NCBI RefSeq assembly: GCF_017744255.1
Contig: NZ_JAGHQP010000008.1
Coordinates: 48,267 to 112,266, forward strand
DNA: 64,000 nt
Direction: 5' to 3'
Origin: Brevundimonas sp. A19_0
GTDB taxonomy: Bacteria > Pseudomonadota > Alphaproteobacteria > Caulobacterales > Caulobacteraceae
In this document: positions 7,616 through 17,795 of the stretch, piece by piece
Position numbering within the stretch: position 1 is the stretch's first letter
Layout: each line of letters begins with the position of its first letter
The notes under the pieces: generated by a model
Seen by the model: the letters and a program-made list of their open reading frames with translations, nothing else
The model's database searches: none
What the model was told of the DNA's origin: nothing
Position numbers and translations under genes: made by a program

Positions 7616-9250
7616 ATGACCCCCGCCCTGCCCGAGACCGATGCCAAACGCCGGGCGGATGCCTGGACGGCCCTTGAGGCGATCGCGCGGCGTGACCGCG
7701 ATGTGCGGATCGAGACCCTGTTCGAGGCCGAGCCCGACCGGGTGGAGCGGCTGACGCTCGAGGCGGCCGGGCTGTGGCTGGACCTGTCGAAACAGGCCTT
7801 CACCCGCGAGGGACTGGAGGCCTGTCTGGCGCTGGCGGACGCCTGTGACGTGCCGGCCTGGAAACGGGCCCTGTTCGGCGGGGCGGCGGTCAATGACACC
7901 GAAGGGCGGGCGGTGCTGCATCCGGCCCTGCGGGCACCGGACGGCGCGCATTTCGAGGCGCTGGGCGAGCCGGTCTCGCGCGAGGTCGAGCAGGTGCGCG
8001 ACCAGATGGTGGCCTTTGCCGAGGCGATCCGGTCGGGCGAGCATGCCGGGGCGACCGGCGCCCGCTTCCGCGCTGTGGTGCATGTCGGGATCGGGGGATC
8101 GGATCTGGGCCCGCGGCTGGTGTGGGATGCGCTGCGGCCGGTCGATCCCGAGGTGGACGTTCGGTTCGTGGCCAATATCGACCCGCGCGAGATGGCCGAG
8201 GCGCTGAGCGGACTGGATCCGGCCTCGACGCTCGTCATCGTGGTCTCCAAGACCTTCACCACCCAGGAGACCCTGGCCAATGCGGCGCTGGCGCGCGACT
8301 GGCTGGCCGCTGCCCTGCCCGCCGAGGGGCTGCGGCGCCATCTGGTGGGGGTGTCGGCGGCGCCGGACCGGGCCGAGGCCTTTGGTTGTGGCCGGGTGTT
8401 CGGTTTTTCGGACTGGGTCGGCGGGCGCTATTCCCTGTGGTCGGCCGTCAGCCTGTCATGCGTGATCGGCCTGGGCGGAGAGGCTTTCCGGGACCTGCTG
8501 GCCGGGGCGGCGGACATGGACCGGCACACGCTGGAGACCCCGCCGGGCTGGAATGCGCCCGTGCTGATGGCGCTGGCCGAGATCTATAATGTCGAGGGGC
8601 TGGAGCGGCGCGCCCGCACCGTGGCCCCCTATGCCCACGGCCTGCGTCGCCTGCCGGCCTTTCTGCAGCAGCTGGAGATGGAGTCGAACGGCAAGGGCGT
8701 GGTCCGCGACGGTCAGGCCGTGGCGCACGGCACGGGGCCCGTGGTGTTCGGGGAGCCCGGCACCAATGGCCAGCACGCCTTTTTCCAGCAGCTGCATCAG
8801 GGCCCGGAGGCGGTGCCCGCCGACTTTATCGTCGTCCGCGAGACGATGCCCGGGGTGGACGGCGCCCCCCTGTGGTCCAATGCCCTGGCGCAGGCCGAGG
8901 CCCTGATGCGGGGGCGGAACACCGCCGAGGCGCGCGAGGGGATGATCGCCGACGGGCTGGATCCGGCCGAGGCCGACCGTCTGGCCCCGCACCGGACCTT
9001 CCCCGGCAACCGGCCCTCGACCACGGTGGTGATGGATCGCTTGACGCCGCACGCGCTGGGGGCGCTGCTGGCCCTCTATGAGCACAAGACGTTCGTCGAG
9101 GGCGTCATCTGGAACATCAACAGCTTTGACCAGTGGGGCGTCGAGCTGGGCAAGGTGATGGCGAAGCGGGTGCTGGCGGCGGCCCACGAAAAACGGGCCC
9201 CACAGATGTGGGACCCGTCAACGCGATCTCTGTTCGACCGGCTGGCCTGA
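7616..9250 (+). CDS. pgi: Glucose-6-phosphate isomerase
   Basis: Interconverts glucose-6-phosphate and fructose-6-phosphate in the cytosol. The 544-residue length matches the family. Visible landmarks: GIGGSDLGPRL, the sugar-phosphate loop VVSKTFTTQET, FGFSDWVGGRYSLWSAV, EMESNGKGV, GTNGQHAFFQQLHQG, and the C-terminal signature FDQWGVELGK with its catalytic lysine. The ATG at 7616 is preceded by CGGAG; longer in-frame readings have no homology. A perfect inverted repeat at 7557-7577 is the likely control site. It converges with the glycine-zipper gene at 9254, with only three bases between them. Confidence 0.97.
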   Translation: MTPALPETDAKRRADAWTALEAIARRDRDVRIETLFEAEPDRVERLTLEAAGLWLDLSKQAFTREGLEACLALADACDVPAWKRALFGGAAVNDTEGRAVLHPALRAPDGAHFEALGEPVSREVEQVRDQMVAFAEAIRSGEHAGATGARFRAVVHVGIGGSDLGPRLVWDALRPVDPEVDVRFVANIDPREMAEALSGLDPASTLVIVVSKTFTTQETLANAALARDWLAAALPAEGLRRHLVGVSAAPDRAEAFGCGRVFGFSDWVGGRYSLWSAVSLSCVIGLGGEAFRDLLAGAADMDRHTLETPPGWNAPVLMALAEIYNVEGLERRARTVAPYAHGLRRLPAFLQQLEMESNGKGVVRDGQAVAHGTGPVVFGEPGTNGQHAFFQQLHQGPEAVPADFIVVRETMPGVDGAPLWSNALAQAEALMRGRNTAEAREGMIADGLDPAEADRLAPHRTFPGNRPSTTVVMDRLTPHALGALLALYEHKTFVEGVIWNINSFDQWGVELGKVMAKRVLAAAHEKRAPQMWDPSTRSLFDRLA

Positions 9251-9253
9251 CGC

Positions 9254-9772
9254 CTACCAGCGGCGGTCGTAGCGATAGTCGCGGCGGTCGTCGCGGCGAT
9301 CCCGACGATCGTACCGGCGGTCGTAGCGACGGTCATAGCGATCATCGCGGCGATCCCGACCGTAGTAGTTCCGGTCGCGGCTGTTGATGCCGTGCTCGCG
9401 CTCCCAGTGGCCGCGGTTCCGGTAGCAGCGCCCGTCGCGATAGTAGTCGCAGTTGTCGCCACGGTTGGCCGTGGCGCCGATGGCTGCACCGGCCACGGCT
9501 CCGCCGAGGATGTATTCGCCGTCACCATTGCCGATCAGGGCGCCCGCCACGGCGCCGACGGCGGCGCCGATCAGCACATCTTCGGTGCTGGAGGACCGGT
9601 CGCGGTCCGGATAGCGGTCATAGCGATAGGACTGGGCCGCCGCCGGATCGGCCGCCATCAGGCCGGTCGCCACGGTCGCGGCGGCGATCAGGCCGGCGAG
9701 GACCGCCGGGCGTGCGGTCGGCGCGGGGCGGGCCACGGCACGGGCATGGATCTGGCTTTCGGAGCGGTTCAT
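9254..9772 (-). CDS. Glycine-zipper secreted protein with Arg/Asp/Tyr-repeat tail
   Basis: A 172-residue envelope protein. A long n-region precedes a hydrophobic segment (AVLAGLIAAATVATGLMA), with cleavage near PAAAQS. A glycine zipper follows (DVLIGAAVGAVAGALIG and GGAVAGAAIGATA), as in YMGG-type proteins, then a Cys-containing segment (DYYRDGRCYRNRGHW) and about 45 residues of RDRRDDRYDRRY-like repeats rich in Arg, Asp and Tyr. The ATG at 9772 has AAAGGGA upstream. The tail is encoded by imperfect tandem DNA repeats. It is divergent from the TPR gene. Function unknown; it resembles the lipoprotein at 3776 in its zipper but lacks a lipobox. Confidence 0.75.
   Translation of the reverse strand: MNRSESQIHARAVARPAPTARPAVLAGLIAAATVATGLMAADPAAAQSYRYDRYPDRDRSSSTEDVLIGAAVGAVAGALIGNGDGEYILGGAVAGAAIGATANRGDNCDYYRDGRCYRNRGHWEREHGINSRDRNYYGRDRRDDRYDRRYDRRYDRRDRRDDRRDYRYDRRW
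9256..9370. repeat. Imperfect tandem repeats encoding the RDR/YDRR tail
   Basis: Units such as CGGCGGTCGTAGCGA and CGGCGATCCCGAC recur through the 3' end of the minus-strand glycine-zipper gene. They encode alternating Arg-Asp-Arg and Tyr-Asp-Arg-Arg. Copy number is likely to vary between strains. Confidence 0.6.
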
Positions 9773-9851
9773 GGGGTGTCCCTTTCCTGAAGGTGGCGTG
9801 AAGCTCATGAGGCCATACTGGGGGCGCGGGCCTGAACCCGCCGGGAGGGGA

Positions 9852-9873
9852 CCGTTCATCCGCCGTTCATCCG
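9852..9873. repeat. Two tandem copies of CCGTTCATCCG in a divergent promoter region
   Basis: CCGTTCATCCG occurs at 9852-9862 and again at 9863-9873, with a centre-to-centre spacing of 11 bp, about one helical turn. It lies between the divergent glycine-zipper and TPR genes. Tandem sites on one helix face suit a response-regulator dimer; the regulator is unknown. Confidence 0.5.
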
Positions 9874-9935
9874 GTCAGATTCCGTCAAGGCGCACGCCCT
9901 TGTATGAAAGCGGTGTTCGGCGCACCTTGCCGCCG

Positions 9936-11444
9936 ATGATCGCGCGCGCCGCCCCTCTTCGTCGAAGTCTGGCCCATCTGCTGCTGGCAGCGGGGACCCT
10001 GCTGGTCGCGCTGCTGCTGGCCCAGGCGGCGATGGCGCAGGATCGACCGCCACCGCCCCCACCCCCTCCGCCGCCACCCCCGCCGACCGATGTCCGGGTC
10101 TCCACGCCCGACGCGCTGGCCCGACAGACGCTGGAGGCGGCCGCGGCCGCACGCGACGCCGGGGATGTCGCCGCGGCCGAGGCGGGCTTTGTCTCGGCCG
10201 CCGAGGCCTTTGCCCGACTGGACCAGCCGGTCGAGGCGTCGAACGCCTGGATCGATGTGGCGCGGCTGAGGCTGGCGGATGGCCGGGTCGAGGGTGCGGG
10301 CGAGGCCCTGACACAGGCCGTCCGGGTGATCGAGGACGCTCGGGGACCGGAGGATCCGGCGCTGGTCCTGCCGCTGCAGATTCAGGGGAAGCTCTATTAC
10401 ATCCAGGGGCGCTATGAGGCGGCGCTGACCAATATCGCCCGGGCGCGGGCCCTGCTGGCCGACCATGGCGACGGGGTGGTGGTGGCTGAGCTGCTGTTCG
10501 AGGAAGGCCGGGCGCTGGACGCGCTGGGGCGGTTCGCGGAGGCCGAGACGGCCGCGCGGCTGGGACTGGGCCTGAGGCTGGACCTGCTGGGCCCCGATGA
10601 TCCGTTCACCGCGGATACGATGAACCAGCTGGCCAATGCCCTGATGGCCCAGGGCCGGTTCGCCGAGGCCGAGCCGATCTTCCGCCGGGCCCTGTCGGTC
10701 TATGAGGTGGCCTATGGGCGCGACAGCGACACGGTGGCGCTGGTGCTCAGCAATCTCGGCAATGTGCTGCGCCGGACGGGCCGGATGGAGCAGGCCGAGG
10801 CCGCCTATGCCCGGGCGGTGGGCATTGCCGAAGGGGTGGGCGACCCCTTCCTGCTCGCCCAGCTGCTGAACAATTTCGGCTGGTATCTGCATATGGCGGA
10901 CCGCGATGTGGAGGCCCAGCCGGTGTTCGAGCGGGTGCTGGCCATGGCGCTGGAGCTGGCCGGGCCCGAGCATCCCTTTACCGGCATTGCGCGGGCCAAT
11001 CTGGCGATCACCCTGTCGGGGCAGGGGCGTCATGCCGAGGCCCTGCCGCTGTTCAGCGAGGCGCTGGCGGTGCTGGAGCCGGGCCTGGGCGCCGACAGTC
11101 CCGATCTGGTCACGACGCTGGAGGGGCGGGCGCTGGCGCTGGCGGAAACCGGGGACGACGGGGTGGCCGAGGGTCTGTACCGCCGCGCGCAGGCCATCGT
11201 GGCCGCGCGCCTCGCGCCCGGCCATCCCGAGGCGACGCGTCTGGCCGGCACCATGGCGGGCTTCCTGACCGACCGGGACCGGCCGGCCGAGGCCCTGGCC
11301 GTGTTGCGACCGGCGCGGCGGGATCTGTTCGCCCGCAACGGCATGGTGCTGGAGGGGCGTGACCCCCTGCGCCGCGCCGCGCCCCTGTTCGCCCAGCAGG
11401 TCCGGGCCAGCTGGGACCTCGCAGAAACCCTGCAGACCCCCTGA
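9936..11444 (+). CDS. Secreted tetratricopeptide-repeat protein with polyproline linker
   Basis: A 502-residue protein. A signal peptide (residues 1 to about 34, ending AAMAQ) is followed by an uninterrupted run of 13 prolines at 38-50, then at least eight TPR/kinesin-light-chain-like repeats (for example NQLANALMAQGRFAEAEPIF and LSNLGNVLRRTGRMEQAEAA). It is probably a periplasmic scaffold or partner-binding protein. The ATG at 9936 is the first start that gives a clean signal peptide. The 13-proline run would stall ribosomes without EF-P, which may limit expression. The next gene downstream is groES, with its own promoter. Confidence 0.8.
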   Translation: MIARAAPLRRSLAHLLLAAGTLLVALLLAQAAMAQDRPPPPPPPPPPPPPTDVRVSTPDALARQTLEAAAAARDAGDVAAAEAGFVSAAEAFARLDQPVEASNAWIDVARLRLADGRVEGAGEALTQAVRVIEDARGPEDPALVLPLQIQGKLYYIQGRYEAALTNIARARALLADHGDGVVVAELLFEEGRALDALGRFAEAETAARLGLGLRLDLLGPDDPFTADTMNQLANALMAQGRFAEAEPIFRRALSVYEVAYGRDSDTVALVLSNLGNVLRRTGRMEQAEAAYARAVGIAEGVGDPFLLAQLLNNFGWYLHMADRDVEAQPVFERVLAMALELAGPEHPFTGIARANLAITLSGQGRHAEALPLFSEALAVLEPGLGADSPDLVTTLEGRALALAETGDDGVAEGLYRRAQAIVAARLAPGHPEATRLAGTMAGFLTDRDRPAEALAVLRPARRDLFARNGMVLEGRDPLRRAAPLFAQQVRASWDLAETLQTP

Positions 11445-11473
11445 CAATTTTCGCAGCCTGACCGGGCCGGACC

Positions 11474-11503
11474 CTTGACGGGCCGGGGGTCGCGACCCTA
11501 CGT
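11474..11503 (+). promoter_or_regulatory. Candidate groESL promoter (housekeeping/heat-shock type)
   Basis: CTTGACG at 11474-11480 serves as -35 and CCCTACGT at 11496-11503 as -10, with about 16 bases between them. The pattern fits a sigma-32-like promoter (CTTGAA and CCCCAT-type -10) and the TTGACG -35 of Caulobacter housekeeping promoters. Transcription would begin near 11510, just ahead of the CIRCE element. Confidence 0.5.
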
Positions 11504-11513
11504 GCAGGCCGCA

Positions 11514-11540
11514 TTAGCACTCTCGACCTGTGGCTGCCAA
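11514..11540. promoter_or_regulatory. Degenerate CIRCE operator (HrcA site)
   Basis: The left half TTAGCACTC at 11514-11522 is a perfect CIRCE half-site. After exactly nine bases the right half reads GGCTGCCAA, six of nine identical to the consensus GAGTGCTAA. Position, spacing and the groES gene downstream support HrcA control, though binding may be weakened by the poor right half. Confidence 0.65.
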
Positions 11541-11580
11541 AGCCGGGGCGGGGGACCATTCCAAAGGGAGATACACACAG

Positions 11581-11868
11581 ATGGCGTTTCGTCCTCTCGG
11601 CGACCGCGTGCTGGTCAAGCGCGTGGAAGAAGAATCCAAGACCAAGGGCGGGATCATCATCCCCGACACCGCCAAGGAAAAGCCCCAGGAGGGCGAGGTC
11701 GTCTCCGTCGGGCCCGGCGCCCGTGACGACAGCGGCAAGGTCAACGCCCTGGAGCTGAAGGCCGGCGACCGGATCCTGTTCGGCAAGTGGTCGGGCACCG
11801 AGGTCAAGATCGACGGTGAAGACCTGATCATCATGAAGGAATCGGACGTCCTGGGCGTGCTTTCCTGA
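11581..11868 (+). CDS. groES: Co-chaperonin GroES
   Basis: A 95-residue Cpn10 subunit that caps the GroEL cage as a heptamer in the cytosol. The sequence is typical: [16 protein letters not shown] at the start, then a mobile loop carrying the [17 protein letters not shown] segment, which binds GroEL, and [10 protein letters not shown] at the C-terminus. The ATG at 11581 is preceded by AAAGGGAG. It forms an operon with groEL, 54 nt downstream, behind a heat-shock-type promoter and a degenerate CIRCE. Its length and all key segments are normal. Confidence 0.98.
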   Translation: MAFRPLGDRVLVKRVEEESKTKGGIIIPDTAKEKPQEGEVVSVGPGARDDSGKVNALELKAGDRILFGKWSGTEVKIDGEDLIIMKESDVLGVLS

Positions 11869-11883
11869 GCACCCGGCGCCTGA

Positions 11884-13569
<1,686 letters not shown>

Positions 13570-13593
13570 GGAAGTCTGTCACCCGGCCAACGA

Positions 13594-13615
13594 GGGAGGC
13601 GCCTCAGCGCCTCCC
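13594..13615. other. Perfect hairpin after groEL
   Basis: GGGAGGCGC at 13594-13602 and GCGCCTCCC at 13607-13615 form a 9-bp stem with a 4-base loop, 25 nt after the groEL stop. There is no T run, so it may stabilise the mRNA 3' end or act with the terminator at 13662. Confidence 0.6.
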
Positions 13616-13661
13616 GAGCCCGAGCCGGGACGTCCGGCCACTCAGGCTGAACAAGCAGAAG

Positions 13662-13692
13662 AGGCGCTCCGGGAGACCGGGGCGCCTTTTTT
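13662..13692 (+). terminator. Rho-independent terminator of groESL
   Basis: AGGCGC at 13662-13667 pairs with GCGCCT at 13682-13687, an inner CCGG/CCGG stem closes on a GAGA loop, and T6 follows at 13687-13692. It marks the end of the core groESL block; AT-richer DNA of the nuclease-STAND gene begins about 30 nt later. Confidence 0.85.
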
Positions 13693-13724
13693 GTTGGGGG
13701 GTCATGGCTGACCCACTGCGTAAC

Positions 13725-16700
13725 TTACCAGTCAAACCGTTCGTGCCGCTCTCGGTCGTTGTCTGCCTCCCACTTCCTGGTCGCCTCGACTTCGTCGCGA
13801 AGTTTCGGAATAGCAGCTTGTACCCAATCCCGAATTCGTTGGTCCGGATCATCGGCGAGCGCTAATATTAGAGCTTCGCGACGGGAAAGAATTTCCGCGA
13901 GCGATCCGCTCCAACTCGATGGCCGGAAGTTCTCCTCAAACTCTTTGAGAACAACAACCGGGTTAGGTGCTTCATGGATTAAACGCAGTGCGGTCGGCGT
14001 CCATTTCAATCCTCTAGTCTCGTCCTCATCCTCGGGCGCGATGTCGCGGATCAAATCGCTCTTCGTGCCCGTCCAGCCAAGAACGGATGCTGCGAGTGCC
14101 GGGAAGCGCGTCTCAGGCCTTTCAAGCGCCCAACCGAGTAGTTCATCATCTGCGATCTTCCGAAGCGGGCAAGGGCGGCTCTCCCGAAAGTGTCCGAAAA
14201 GTCCACGACGCGACCCTGCTTCGGCTTCATCCGGCTCGAAAGCTGCTTCCAAAACCACTCGTGGAAAACTGGCGGCCAGCTCGGTCACGACTTCGCTGAA
14301 GTCCCACGGGGCCACCTTCCATTCACCAATCGCAGCTAGGAGACGCTGGCAAATTCCCCTAGCAAGTTCGGTATCTTCCGGATTGCGGAGACAGAGCCGC
14401 ACGACTTCCGCCAACATGTGGGGTTCCCGGTTCTTTTTATCGTCGAACATAGCTTCCGGAAGCAGAAGCCGCGCGACGTCTCGCTCAACCTCTGAGACAG
14501 GCTTCTTGTCCGATCCCAAAGAAAACAGTCGCATGTACAGAATCTGGATCGCTACGCCGAAGCCGTCTTCCTTGGCCGCGATCGACGCCATAAGTTTCTT
14601 GAAGTCCTCTCCTTCCAAGTCGTCCGTTGCCCGCCCGCCGATCAGAACACCCAAGTTTCCCGCGGGAAGGGCAGGCGACTGCACGACGGCAATCAGGCGC
14701 TCGGTTCCTGCCTTGTCCAAGCCCACACTCAGTTGCATTTGAGGCAGGAATGGATGCCATTCAGGCTTCGCGAGCGCGGCATCGAGCAGCTTGCTGGCGT
14801 GATCGCGATCACGCTCAGATAGCCCTAGCAGGAACCCGCTAGGGACGTTGTATATCGTGGTGTTCCGCTCAGCTGAGAGCACGGCGTCTTCGATGATTTT
14901 CCAAGCAGTGCCGGCGTCAGAGGTCTGCTTCCCGACCGCCTTGGCAAGCGTGAAGACCCTGTCGGAGTTTGACGCTAGCAAATCCGGGATGTGCAACCGA
15001 AGGGCTCCCAAGTCTCGGGCCAGCTCAGCACCAATGCCTTCGCAAACTTCTTCGATTTTCCTTTGAGCTCTTCCGTATCGCTTCTCGTCTTCGATATCGA
15101 TGTCGGCGACGTCGAATGCGCTCCATCGCGCGGGCAACACATAGGTTGCTATCCGATGCGCTAGCGATCCTGGCGCAACCTTCGACTCCAAAGCACTGAG
15201 CTTACGCACGCTCTCGGAAATCTCGGCCTTCTTGGCTTGGCGCAAAGCGCGGCAGACACCCGCCCATCCTTCAGGCCATCCACCATCGCTCACGAACCGC
15301 TCCGCAAGTGCGATCAGGTCATCGAGCCGCACACGCGGCGCGAGGTAGCTGAACTGGGCAGCCACCATCGAGCGAACTGGAGTTCTCATCGCCGGAAGAG
15401 CCGCAAGGTCGCCCGCCAGCAAAAAGGTTTCCGCGTACCAATCCCATTGCTCTCCATAGGTGCGAGGGTGGAAACCGTAGTCTCGCTTGCGCGTACCGAA
15501 TTCAAATCCGTAGCTGGATGAGAAGTGGGAGCACTCGAGCATGGCATCCAGCCCTGCCAACACGAGAGCTTGGTCTGAATCTGCCCCCGAGGAGGCTAGC
15601 TTCCGGAGAAGATCCGCTCTCTGCTTCGGAGCAGCGTGGGTTCCTGATAGATGAATGTGGAACAGCGATTTAAAGACATTTACTGCGTCGCTCATGTTGT
15701 TCGACTGTGTTTTCGATCGGGCGAACTCGGCAATCAATCTTGTTGCCTCGTCGAACAGCGCGGGTTCGTAGGCTAGCGAACGAAGAAGGCGAACCAACGC
15801 GCTGGCGTTCGGATTGTTTTCAACAACCCCCGTGCTGCTCGCTGTGGCCCGCTGAATTGCATTCAGCGCAGCTTCCGGATGAACGGGCGCGACATTATCA
15901 AGGATGACCATCCCCAGCGGATTAAGGCTCTCCACTTCCGCGATCATTCCTCCACTTGCGAGCCATTCGCCCACAATTTTTTGTGCATGGGCGCTGTCGT
16001 GTAGGCATCCCAAGCGGCGCGAGAACGACTTCAGAAGGCGCTCGGGCGCAGCCTCCACAAACGTCTGTATATCCCCGGGAGGCAGGTCTTCCAGCGCGAG
16101 GTTCGCGAGCCGATGCGCCAGCGCATGAGGGAGCAGCGCTCGCCATCGCGCGCGGACCTGTACGAGCTGTCGCCTCTTCAGCTCAGCAACGTGACCATGG
16201 AACTCTGAGACAGATTGGCCGGCCAACGCCGCTAGCAGTGGCAGCTCAGTTTTATCACCCTCGCTTGTTTCGACATCGAATGAATAGACAAGGGAGCAGA
16301 TCTTCGCCCCCCGAAGTAGTGCGGGGTCATCTTCGTTTTTCTGCCGAAACAGCCGATTAAAGAGCTCCGAGTCTCTAAGGTTCGCAAGCGACTGTCCACT
16401 CCTCGAGGTATTCGCCAGAGCCAAGGCAATCCTGAAGTTTCCTTCAGAGAAATCAGCTATTGTCCGGATCTCCGGGTTTGTGAGGGTTGGATGCCTCAAA
16501 TTCAAAATTCTTTCGATTACGTCTTTGGATGCAGGCTCGAGCATGAACACATCAGTGTTCTCGACGTCATCGTCACTAATGTCGTATTCTACTGTTATCA
16601 GGCTTATTAAATTGCTAGCCGACAAACGGGTGGCAAGATTGCGATGAAGTTCAATACCGCAGTTATCAACAATGAAGATACATCTCTGCCCGTTAGATTG

Positions 16701-17561
16701 AAGCCTGCTCAGGAGTTCTCCTGGTACGGGGTCAGGATTGTCCCCCATGTCAGTGTAGACTGCGAGATGTCTGTCTAGTGGCGCCGCACCTACCCGATCA
16801 TCGAATAGGGCTTGGACTAGCCGTGTCTTTCCGACTCCGGACAGGCCCACCAAACGTACTACGCCTTTGGGTTCGCTCAGTATCGAACGGAGCCGATTGA
16901 TTCCCTCTTCGGCCGTCAGTCCGTCGCCGGTTTGGTGTGGGTCAACAAGGCGAACACCTTCATCCAATAGGTACTGCCCGTCTTCATTCTCCGGAGAGCT
17001 GGACCAGTCCTGAAACGGTCTCCATCCGGAAAGGGGCTGGCCCACTCTCTCCCGAACCCATGGAATGATACCGGGGTGTTGGTTCGTCCAAGTGGCTAAG
17101 CGTCGCTTGTCGTAAAAATCGAGGAAAATCGGCTTGGCGTCTGGTTCGTTTGCGATAGCCTCCGCCATCGCCTTTCTCCGATTTTCCAGGCTTGAATCGG
17201 AGACCGACCCCTTCGAGCTGACAATTATATACGCCCCTCCACTCCTGCCGAGGTCACGAATGCTCTCTCGAAGTTCGCCCTTGGGCCGCATCTCGCTCTT
17301 GATCGCCGCCGCGCTAAAGTCCTCCGCCTTTGCTTGATACCCAGTGGAAAGCCGCGGGACAAAACCCTTGATCCTTCCGCTCGCTAACGCCACACGAACG
17401 TCGATACCACCATCCTTCGCGAGTTGGTGGCCACCGTACGTCACCGCAGCCGCCGAATGCCCGGCAGCCACGACCTCCCGCTCGGCGAGATGACCTATGA
17501 GCGTGCGAAGGTCGACGTCGTTAAGCGCCTGGATATGCGCGGGGGTAACCTCGAAAATCAT
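13725..17561 (-). CDS. Large nuclease-STAND-type NTPase, candidate antiphage defence protein
   Basis: A 1278-residue protein in three parts. Residues 1 to about 150 carry a probable PD-(D/E)xK nuclease fold: E27/E29 in an early helix, DGGID at 50-54 and QAK at 76-78, the D...QxK arrangement of Mrr/Cap4-like nucleases. Residues about 190-480 form a P-loop NTPase with Walker A GLSGVGKT at 239-246 and a Walker B-like FIVDNC ending near 301, as in STAND ATPases. The remaining 800 residues look like helical repeats, the usual sensor region. Effector-NTPase-sensor order matches Avs-type antiphage proteins; I cannot assign a named family. The gene is visibly AT-richer than its neighbours, uses rare codons such as TTA and ATA, stands alone between groEL and a LysE gene, and was probably acquired by transfer. 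Confidence 0.75.
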   Translation of the reverse strand: MIFEVTPAHIQALNDVDLRTLIGHLAEREVVAAGHSAAAVTYGGHQLAKDGGIDVRVALASGRIKGFVPRLSTGYQAKAEDFSAAAIKSEMRPKGELRESIRDLGRSGGAYIIVSSKGSVSDSSLENRRKAMAEAIANEPDAKPIFLDFYDKRRLATWTNQHPGIIPWVRERVGQPLSGWRPFQDWSSSPENEDGQYLLDEGVRLVDPHQTGDGLTAEEGINRLRSILSEPKGVVRLVGLSGVGKTRLVQALFDDRVGAAPLDRHLAVYTDMGDNPDPVPGELLSRLQSNGQRCIFIVDNCGIELHRNLATRLSASNLISLITVEYDISDDDVENTDVFMLEPASKDVIERILNLRHPTLTNPEIRTIADFSEGNFRIALALANTSRSGQSLANLRDSELFNRLFRQKNEDDPALLRGAKICSLVYSFDVETSEGDKTELPLLAALAGQSVSEFHGHVAELKRRQLVQVRARWRALLPHALAHRLANLALEDLPPGDIQTFVEAAPERLLKSFSRRLGCLHDSAHAQKIVGEWLASGGMIAEVESLNPLGMVILDNVAPVHPEAALNAIQRATASSTGVVENNPNASALVRLLRSLAYEPALFDEATRLIAEFARSKTQSNNMSDAVNVFKSLFHIHLSGTHAAPKQRADLLRKLASSGADSDQALVLAGLDAMLECSHFSSSYGFEFGTRKRDYGFHPRTYGEQWDWYAETFLLAGDLAALPAMRTPVRSMVAAQFSYLAPRVRLDDLIALAERFVSDGGWPEGWAGVCRALRQAKKAEISESVRKLSALESKVAPGSLAHRIATYVLPARWSAFDVADIDIEDEKRYGRAQRKIEEVCEGIGAELARDLGALRLHIPDLLASNSDRVFTLAKAVGKQTSDAGTAWKIIEDAVLSAERNTTIYNVPSGFLLGLSERDRDHASKLLDAALAKPEWHPFLPQMQLSVGLDKAGTERLIAVVQSPALPAGNLGVLIGGRATDDLEGEDFKKLMASIAAKEDGFGVAIQILYMRLFSLGSDKKPVSEVERDVARLLLPEAMFDDKKNREPHMLAEVVRLCLRNPEDTELARGICQRLLAAIGEWKVAPWDFSEVVTELAASFPRVVLEAAFEPDEAEAGSRRGLFGHFRESRPCPLRKIADDELLGWALERPETRFPALAASVLGWTGTKSDLIRDIAPEDEDETRGLKWTPTALRLIHEAPNPVVVLKEFEENFRPSSWSGSLAEILSRREALILALADDPDQRIRDWVQAAIPKLRDEVEATRKWEADNDRERHERFDW

Positions 17562-17744
17562 CTGCGATGCCGATCGAATTCAAGAAGCCGATTCCTTCAT
17601 CGACTATCGCCCCGGCCCTTTCAAACAGGCTATTCGATTCGCCTGCTGAGCCGGCGAATTCCGACAGCGGGGTAGCTGGGCATGTCGGACGCGCGGGCGC
17701 GCCGACGCTTTGGGAGGGGTGGTGCGTGTGGAAAGAGCCCCTCC

Positions 17745-17795
17745 ACCCTGCTTCGCCAAGGCTACGCAGGGTCCCCCTCCCCACGCGTGGGGAGG
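17745..17795. repeat. REP-like intergenic element with two nested palindromes
   Basis: ACCCTGC at 17745-17751 pairs with GCAGGGT at 17766-17772, and directly after it lies a perfect 20-bp palindrome at 17776-17795 (arms CCTCCCCACG and CGTGGGGAGG). The form is like interspersed repeats of Caulobacterales genomes. It occupies part of the 284-nt gap between the nuclease-STAND gene and the LysE gene; the rest of the gap (17562-17744) shows no gene or clear promoter. Confidence 0.6.

Noticed and set aside
13725..17561. Nuclease-STAND gene as a KAP or helicase gene
   Set aside because: The NTPase has no helicase motifs and no membrane segments inserted in the ATPase domain.
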